DNA from: Cymodocea nodosa
Lineage: Eukaryota; Streptophyta; Magnoliopsida; Alismatales; Cymodoceaceae
Direction of reading: 5' to 3'
DNA: 64,000 nucleotides
Assembly (NCBI GenBank): GCA_036874045.1
Contig: CM072341.1
Span: 6,956,501 to 7,020,500, forward strand
Shown: piece after piece, positions 57,609 to 64,000 of the stretch
Numbering within the stretch: the first letter of the stretch is position 1
How the letters are laid out: each line of letters begins with the position of its first letter
Made by a program: the position numbers and the translations under genes
Notes under the pieces: model-generated
Database searches by the model: none
Seen by the model: only the letters and a program-made list of their open reading frames with translations
Told to the model about the DNA's origin: nothing

Positions 57609-59305
57609 TTATCGACCCCTCCTAAGTATATCACTTATAGCATTACATATTTTATCTCCTAGATGCCTAATATCATTTCTAATGTCGTTAAGCACTGCAT
57701 CTAAGTCAGGAGGTAGATGGGTTTGCTGTTCTGCTTGAACTGAATAACTTTGTTGTTGTTGTTGTATATGGTCTATATCAGGTTGTTGTTGTTGTTGTCG
57801 TTGAGGTTTATGCATGGCCTGGAATTTTTGCAAATCTTTGACACTAAATGCTCTCATGCCTTTAGTTTCAGAGGGCCAGTCGGATAAATTCAATTGGCTT
57901 GCTATGAGTCTACATACAACATCACCATAAAATAACTTTGAACTCATATGCTATAGTTGAGAAGTGAAAACATCAAACCAATTGATTTGAATTCTATTCA
58001 GCAAGCTATAAGTTGCATATAAACAACTTCTGCTGACTTCCATATTGTGTCCAACTCTCTGAAATAAATTTGCATACAATATATTTGCAGTAAACCTTGC
58101 CTCTGCATTCAGATTTTCCATTAATCTCATTTCAGAATATACATCTGGAATTTTTGATAAAGACTGAATGTTCTATTCCAGTTGTCTTATTATGTCAAAT
58201 CTGTTGGTAACAACAACACCTTCATTCTTTAATCCTAAAACTTCAAAAATTAACTCAGGAGACAATATAAACTTCTGTTCATTTATTTGAGTTTTCAGAA
58301 AATTTCCATTCTTGACCAGATTGCTATAAAAAGCTACAATAAGCTCTGTGTATTGCTTCCATTTCGTTCCTACTGGCAAGAATTTAATGAGACCTTGAAA
58401 CTCAAACAGATCTCTTATTTCCATCAAATTTCTGAATTTTATTGGACGAGCATGCAGAATCTGACATGTAATCAGATTATTGTATTTCTGCAATGCTTCT
58501 TCAGATCTAAAATGAACTGCATTACCTTGAATTTGTAATATTGTACACAAAGAAGGTGATACCTAAAGTCGTGATTCAGAGTTTAATTCATCTTCAAGAA
58601 CCTCTTCTTCAAAATGAATGTCATGTTGTTCCTCTTCCAAAATATTATCTTGAAGCTGCTCAGGTAAGCTTGATTCTTTAGCTTCAACAGAGTTAGGAAC
58701 ATTGTCAATATGCTCAACATTCATCTGTTCAGTCTCTATAGAATGTTCAGAGTACAATTTTTCCACAAATTCTACAGCTGGTGTATCTGTCTGTAATTTT
58801 TCATTTTGTTTAACAGATATTTCCATTGATTCATGTTGTGAATTCTCAAACTCTTCTTCTATAGATTCTATAGAAGGCTGATTAACTTTTAGCTATTCTG
58901 GAGTATTAACATTTTCAATATCTGCTACTCTAGACAATTCAGCCTTTGAACTAGTTACTGCCTCAACATTGTCAATTATATCTGCAATAACTTGTTCAAT
59001 GTTAGGTGTCTGATGCTCTGATTTGTTAAATTCTGCATCATCAGGACTTGTACTAATAGAAAAACTTGAGCTCATTTTTGACTTGGATTTCTTCTCAAGT
59101 TTTCTAGCAAGGGAAAATAAAGCCTCATTATCTTCATCAGTTTCAGTGTGTTCAGAACTGATGAGTTTATCAGATGCACAATAAGGTAGAATGTCTAGAC
59201 ATACATTGTCCTTTGGAAATAAATTTTCATCTGATTTTCCTTTTTCAATAGACTTTGTTTCCTTAGACATAATTTTTCTGGCTTTCCTTCTTCTATAACA
59301 TTTTT
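57609..59305 (-). pseudogene. ORF3 of copia B, N-terminus lost, otherwise one frame
   Basis: The best preserved ORF3 core: a single frame from the RT junction to TAA 57609 with only four premature stops (at about 58893, 58561, 58173 and 57950). Order: CYRRRKARKIMSKETKS, acidic middle with EEEQHDIHFEEEVLEDE, core LFEFQGLIKFLPVGTKW, LSPELIFEVLGLKNEGVV, SCLYATYSLLNRIQINWF, MSSKLFYGDVVCRLIASQL, MRAFSVKDLQKFQAMHK, Gln-rich RQQQQQPDIDHIQQQQQ and LNDIRNDIRHLGDKICN with the same C-terminal residues as A1. Each stop replaces a Glu, Gln or Trp codon. Function unknown. Confidence 0.83.
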
Positions 59306-61079
59306 GTACTTGTGCAACTAATCTAGCTTTATTCCTTATAATTTGACCAGTTTCGTTAGTTTTGTTTCTAAAGATCCACTTTGTACCTATTATGGACTGA
59401 TTTTCTGGTGGAGAGACTAATTCCCATACATCATTTCTAATGAATTGATTTAGTTCTTCTTGCATTGCCACTATCCAATTTTCATCAAATAATGCTTCTT
59501 GTATATTCCTTGGTTCCACCATAGATACAAACATACACATACTATTTAAATTTACTGAAGCTCTAGTTTTAACTCCCTCATTAATATTACCAATGATTTG
59601 AGTAATGGGATGTGATGAAGAATAACGCCAATTTCTCTGATTTTCCTCAATATTCTCATCAACATTTGAAAGTCCATCACTTTCATCATTAGTTTGATCA
59701 TTTAAGTTCATATTTTTGATTTTCTCAGATAAATCATCAATCTCTCTATTGATCTCTAACTCATTTGGAAAATTGATCATATCATCATTATCAGCTTTAG
59801 ATTGAGATTCTCTAAGACAATTTTCATTGAAGCTTACATGGAGGGTTTCTTCAATAGTCCTAGAAGTCTTGTTATATACTCTATAGGCTTTACTTCTAGT
59901 AGAGTAACCTACAAAAATTCCTTCATCCGATTTGGCTTGAAATTTATCCCTTTTATCCTTAGTATTAAGAATAAAACACTTGCAGTCAAATGGTTTCGTA
60001 TAGGAAATTTTTGGAACCTTATTAAACATAATTTCAAAAGATGTTTTATTAACATGAGGTCTTAAATGACTTCTGTTAATAACATAACAAGCTGTATTTA
60101 CTACGTCAGCCCAAAGATTTTGAGGTAACTTATGTTCATTCAACATAGTTCTGGCCATTTCTTGAAGTGATCTATTCTTTCTCTCAACAACACCATTTTG
60201 GCACGGTGCTCTTGGAAAAGAAAATTTGTGATCAATGCCATGCTCATTACAATAGTTATCCATTTGATCATTATCAAATTCAGTTCCATGATCACTCATA
60301 AGTTTTTGAATAGAGACACTTTGCTCATTTTGAACAAAATTGCAAAACATTTTAAATTTTTCAAAAACTTCTGTCTTAGATGCTAGAAAATATACCCAAG
60401 TGTATCTAGAGAAGTCATCTACTAAAACAAATACATATCGTTTACCACCAAGACTCATGATTCTTGTTGGACCAAATAGATCCATATGTATAAGTTCTAA
60501 GACTCTCTTGCTTGAAATATCAGTTTTGGATTTAAAAGAGTTTTTGTGAAGTTTACCTAACTCACATGCATCACACATAAAGTTCTTTGAGTATTTAATC
60601 TTTGGTAAACCTCTCACTAAATGTTTTCTAGATAGTTTATGTAACGGTCTCATATTTATATGCCCAATCCTTCTATGCCATAGATATGCATTACTAGTTT
60701 CAGCTAGCAAACATGAATTTAAATCAACTACACTAGAAGCTAAAGATAAAATACATACAGAACCTTTTCTTTTAGCAATAAACTTAATTTCATCTGTATT
60801 TTTATCAATTATTTTGCATACATTATCTTCAAACACTACATAATATCCATTTTCAGTTAGTTTTATGACACTTAGCAAATTAAATCCTAGGTTTTCTACA
60901 TATAGTACATTCGAAATAACACAAGTAGGAGTTATTTGAACATTGCCCATACCTATGATTTTATCTTTGCTTTTGTTTCCAAATGTTACACTTCCTTTCA
61001 TGGTATTTGTAAAATTTTGTAATAGACTTTTTTGTCCAGTCATGTGACTTGACGCTCCACTGTCCAAGATCCATTTTTA
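59306..61079 (-). pseudogene. Pol of copia B (PR-IN-start of RT), fused to ORF3
   Basis: Protease [13 protein letters not shown]; pre-integrase [27 protein letters not shown]; integrase with catalytic D, D, E ([24 protein letters not shown]) and an unbroken core; RT start [12 protein letters not shown] and KARLVAQ. At about 59306 the RT runs in frame into ORF3 (VQKCYRRRKARK), giving one open frame of 724 codons from 61067 to 58893. The RT palm (YVDD) and RNase H are deleted, so the element cannot reverse transcribe itself. Confidence 0.92.
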
Positions 61080-61101
61080 TGTTATTTCCTCCTGCAACAA
61101 A

Positions 61102-63360
61102 TTAAGAAAAACATTTTCTTGGTACCCAATGTTGTTGAGGACCAAGTTCATTAAACACATATTTCTTCTTTTTGTTTAAAAATAGTTTAACATTATCATT
61201 TATATTCTTAATAGTTGTAAGTACTATTGATTTATCATTAGCTTCATACTCACATATAGCATTATTGCTTTTGCAATTATTCTTTTTATTTTCAGATGTA
61301 GTATAATTAAGACCAAACATATTTTTATCAGTTGTTAATTTATTTTGGTCATGCTTATACATTTTAGTAAGTTCATACAAAGATTTTGTACTCGTATTAA
61401 AATTTTCTGTACATACAAAATCTTTTTCTGCACAAGAATTTTTTGTTTTATCACATGTAGAATGAGTATTTGGTCTAATACTAGTGTATTGAATTACATG
61501 CTCAGGTTTCTGAATTTTCAGTTTACTACAATTGTCTGAAATTTTAGAAACATTAGAAACTGAATTTCCAGAACAAGAAACAAGATTTTTAGAAACATTT
61601 ATAGTCATGTTAGAAGTACAATTTGACAAATCACATTGATTTATATTATTACTACATGATTCATCCCTTGAAGTATCTACTTCTACATATTTGTTACCTT
61701 GTTTCATAATAAAAGGAATTTTAGTCTTAAATTTACTTGCACTGCAACTAATAAATCCTTTATTGGCTTGAGATTGAGGATATTCAGGATAATCAAATCC
61801 TAAGACAAATTTATAAGACATCGCAGGGGTACTAGTTAGTTTGTCTAACTTAGTTTGACTTAAATTCCATTTCTCAATGGTAGAATTTAAATCTTGCTCT
61901 CTCAGTTTTAATTTATCTATCTCTAATTCAAGTTTATTTATATTGTTTCTCAACATTTCATTTTCAGATTCTATCTTTAATTTTTCAGCATTTATATTCT
62001 GTATTTATTCATGCAAGATACATTCATTAAATCTAAATTTTTGCAAATCTCTAGCATGATTTTCATTATCACATTTAAACTTTTCTAAAGTAGTAGACAG
62101 GAAACAATTTTCTTCTTCCATAATGGATGAAGATTTTCTAATATTCTTATTTTCTAGTTTACATACTTTAATTTTTTGTAATAATGCATGATAGGCACAT
62201 AATAATTCTTCAAAGTTGAAATCTGAATGACTTTCAGAATCAGATATTACCTCAGACTCATCTGCCATGAAGCACTCATGAGTAACGTCTTCTAACTCTT
62301 GTTCTCCTTCTGAATGTGAAGATTTTGATGCTGATTCCTTAGATTCAGACTCTTCAGACGTGTCATCCCAAGTGACCTTCAAAGTCTTTTTCTTGTAAAA
62401 CTTTTTCTAAGTTTTCTGAGCCGTCTTCTTCTTATTTGTCCTACTTTGCTTTTCATTTTTCCTCATAGGACAATCTGGAGAAAGATGTCCAGGTTTCTTA
62501 CAGTTGTAACATACATACTTTCTAGATGAAGAATTCTTGTCATTCAATGATTTTGACGTTGAGGGTTTATCATTTTTGTTCCTTTGCTGTTTCCTAGCTT
62601 TCCATGCTTTCTTAAATTTCCTAGTCAGCAAAATCAAATCCTTGTCAGAATCAGTAGATATATTAGAATCTGAATTAATTTTGAAGGCTATTTCTTTCTT
62701 CATTTTTAGTTTGTTGTGACTCAGTGATTCATTTAATTGAACTTCATAAGCTGTTAAATTTTCTATAAGTTCATTCATAGTATAAACATTTAAATCTCGT
62801 AATTCCTCAATTGATGTTACTTTCTGAGACCATTTAGAACTTAGGGATCTGAGAATTTTCCTCACCAAATCCTTCTGTTCAAAATTCTTTCCTAAACATT
62901 TTAAAGAGTTTATGATATCAAGAAATCTGGAAAACATCTCAGAAATATTTTCGTCTTCATGCATCTTAAAGAGTTCATACTTATGAATCAACATGTTTAT
63001 TTTTATCTCTTTAACTTGAGAAGTGCCTTCTTGTGAAACTTCTAATGCATGCCACACCTCATAAGCAGATTTATATGCTGACACTTTACTGAACTGTTCA
63101 TAACTCAATACACAAAATAAAATATTTAAGCCCTTAGCATTCAGAGTTTCATTTTCTTTTTCAGTAATTGTCCAAGTATTATAAGGAGTAGTTAACAGAG
63201 TATATGGTTTAGAAATCATGAACCACAATTTATGATCTATACTTTGAAGAAAAACAGTCATCCTATATTTCCAATATTCAAAATGTATTCCATCAAATAA
63301 AGGAGGACGATTAAGATTTTGGCCTTCATATAAAGAAAAATTACCATTTCCAGTAGCCAT
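61102..63360 (-). pseudogene. Gag of copia B
   Basis: ATG 63360 (MATGNGNFSLYEGQ); a 317-codon open stretch through the UBN2-type core and the CCHC knuckle CYNCKKPGHLSPDC to KKKTAQKT. Stops at 62407 and near 62005 stand at Gln codons (CAG to TAG, CAA to TAA); otherwise one frame to the terminus QHWVPRKCFS, TAA 61102. The Ser/Glu-rich part, coiled coil and Cys/Asn/Ser-rich segment are as in A1 and C. This is the least damaged gag in the window. Confidence 0.93.
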
Positions 63361-63546
63361 TTTACCTTAGATTTTTCAACCTATTTGATTTTAAACAATC
63401 TAAAAACTTTAAAACAACTTGAGCCTTAAATCAATAGAGTTAAATGTATGCTCAGATATTAATTTCCATTTAAAAACAAGGACGGTAGAATAGGCAATGA
63501 TATTAAATAAGTTGGTATCGATTTTATATCAAAGATTATTAACAAA

Positions 63547-63558
63547 GCTCTGATACCA
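63547..63558 (-). other. Primer binding site of copia B
   Basis: TGGTATCAGAGC on the minus strand, an exact initiator tRNA-Met site, two bases from the LTR. The leader 63361-63546 has no coding signal. Confidence 0.92.
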
Positions 63559-63560
63559 CT

Positions 63561-64000
63561 TGTAGGATCGTATGGCTACACAAGAGGGGGGTTCTGTACT
63601 ATAATTGAAACTTTAAAACTCAAAAACAAGTCGAGACATTGTTTTCATAAAATCATTTTTATTCAAGGTTTCAATTACAATATACAATTCAATTCTCCTC
63701 AGAAATTGTAGATGCAATTATATTTCGATACCATGTATCATCTAAACAATTTCATAACTACAAATAGAGAAAACTAATTTGCGGAATTTAAAACTTTTCT
63801 CCCTGTTTGAGATCTTTCTTCTTCTTCTTTTTCTTCTTCAGCAATTCTTTAGTGACGAATATCTTGTCTTTTCATGCTTCACTGAATTTGCTTTCTTTTG
63901 ATACTTCAAATCTTCAGTGATGAAAATCTTACCTTTTTATGCTTCACTGAACTTTCTTCCACTTGAGAGATTTTTCCCGAAGAGGTGTTTTTGATCCCTA
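63561..64000 (-). mobile_element. 5' LTR of copia B, partial
   Basis: U5/R end of the LTR, reading TGTAGGATCG on the plus strand, cut by the window edge. A short stretch just inside (about 63592-63602) reads GTTCTGTACT in place of about 30 bases found in other copies, a small deletion with filler. Confidence 0.9.

Larger units (their letters stand above)
42378..64000 (-). mobile_element. Copia family-A element B, minus strand, interrupted by A1, running off the right edge
   Basis: Made of 42378-42690 plus 55809-57110 (3' LTR), 57111-63560 (internal) and 63561 to the window end (partial 5' LTR). Inserted in the integrase of element E; the left five bases are TCTAT but the other duplication is outside the window. 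Internal deletion of about 3.5 kb relative to A1 fuses RT to ORF3. Confidence 0.9.

Overview
The window is plant nuclear DNA made almost entirely of nested, decayed LTR retrotransposons. I find no intact host gene, RNA gene, CRISPR array or prokaryotic feature. The evidence for a plant is Ty1/copia elements primed by initiator tRNA-Met (TGGTATCAGAGC-type sites) with a Sirevirus/Maximus-like gag, and Ty3/gypsy elements of the Athila/Tat type with a tRNA-Asp-type primer site. Family composition fits a eudicot, but I cannot resolve genus. The DNA is visibly AT-rich, and nearly every coding region carries stops and frameshifts.

Layout. The oldest layer is a plus-strand gypsy element (E), cut into 16102-17862, 29781-30957 and 41737-42377. 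Into it went: (i) a minus-strand gypsy element F of the same family (5' LTR at 14248-16101, body running left to 3264); (ii) a plus-strand copia element D (17863-29775, duplication ACAGT); (iii) a minus-strand copia element C of family A (30958-41731, duplication AGGAT); (iv) a minus-strand family-A element B (from 42378, 5' LTR running off the right edge). A fourth copia element, A1 (plus, 42696-55808, duplication GTGAG/GTGAC), sits inside B's 3' LTR. On the left, a family-A LTR (1-3263) abuts F's body and is itself split by a solo gypsy LTR (306-2285, duplication CACGT/CACGC). F serves as the uninterrupted reference that confirms the D and C insertion points in E.

How the parts work. Each element has the usual gag, protease, integrase/reverse transcriptase/RNase H set (copia order PR-IN-RT-RH, gypsy order PR-RT-RH-IN). 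Beyond pol lies a further sense-strand reading frame, ORF3, that is recognisably homologous between the copia families and the gypsy element. It has a basic R/G-rich N-terminus in the copia copies, an acidic middle, a conserved core like the family annotated as putative plant transposon protein, and, in copia, a Gln-rich stretch and conserved C-terminus. In F, a gag capsid-like frame and an F-box-like frame lie downstream of ORF3, while the usual gag capsid is missing next to the primer site.

Most notable: the U3 control regions of these unrelated superfamilies share modules. The gypsy solo LTR carries a block matching the copia family-A LTR, and its sister LTR in F carries instead a block matching an internal, pre-ORF3 region of copia D. 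Arrays of palindromes (GTTGAGTTA paired with TAACTCAAC-type arms), G-boxes and TATA boxes recur in both. Together with the shared ORF3 this suggests exchange of a regulatory-plus-coding module between Ty1/copia and Ty3/gypsy elements.
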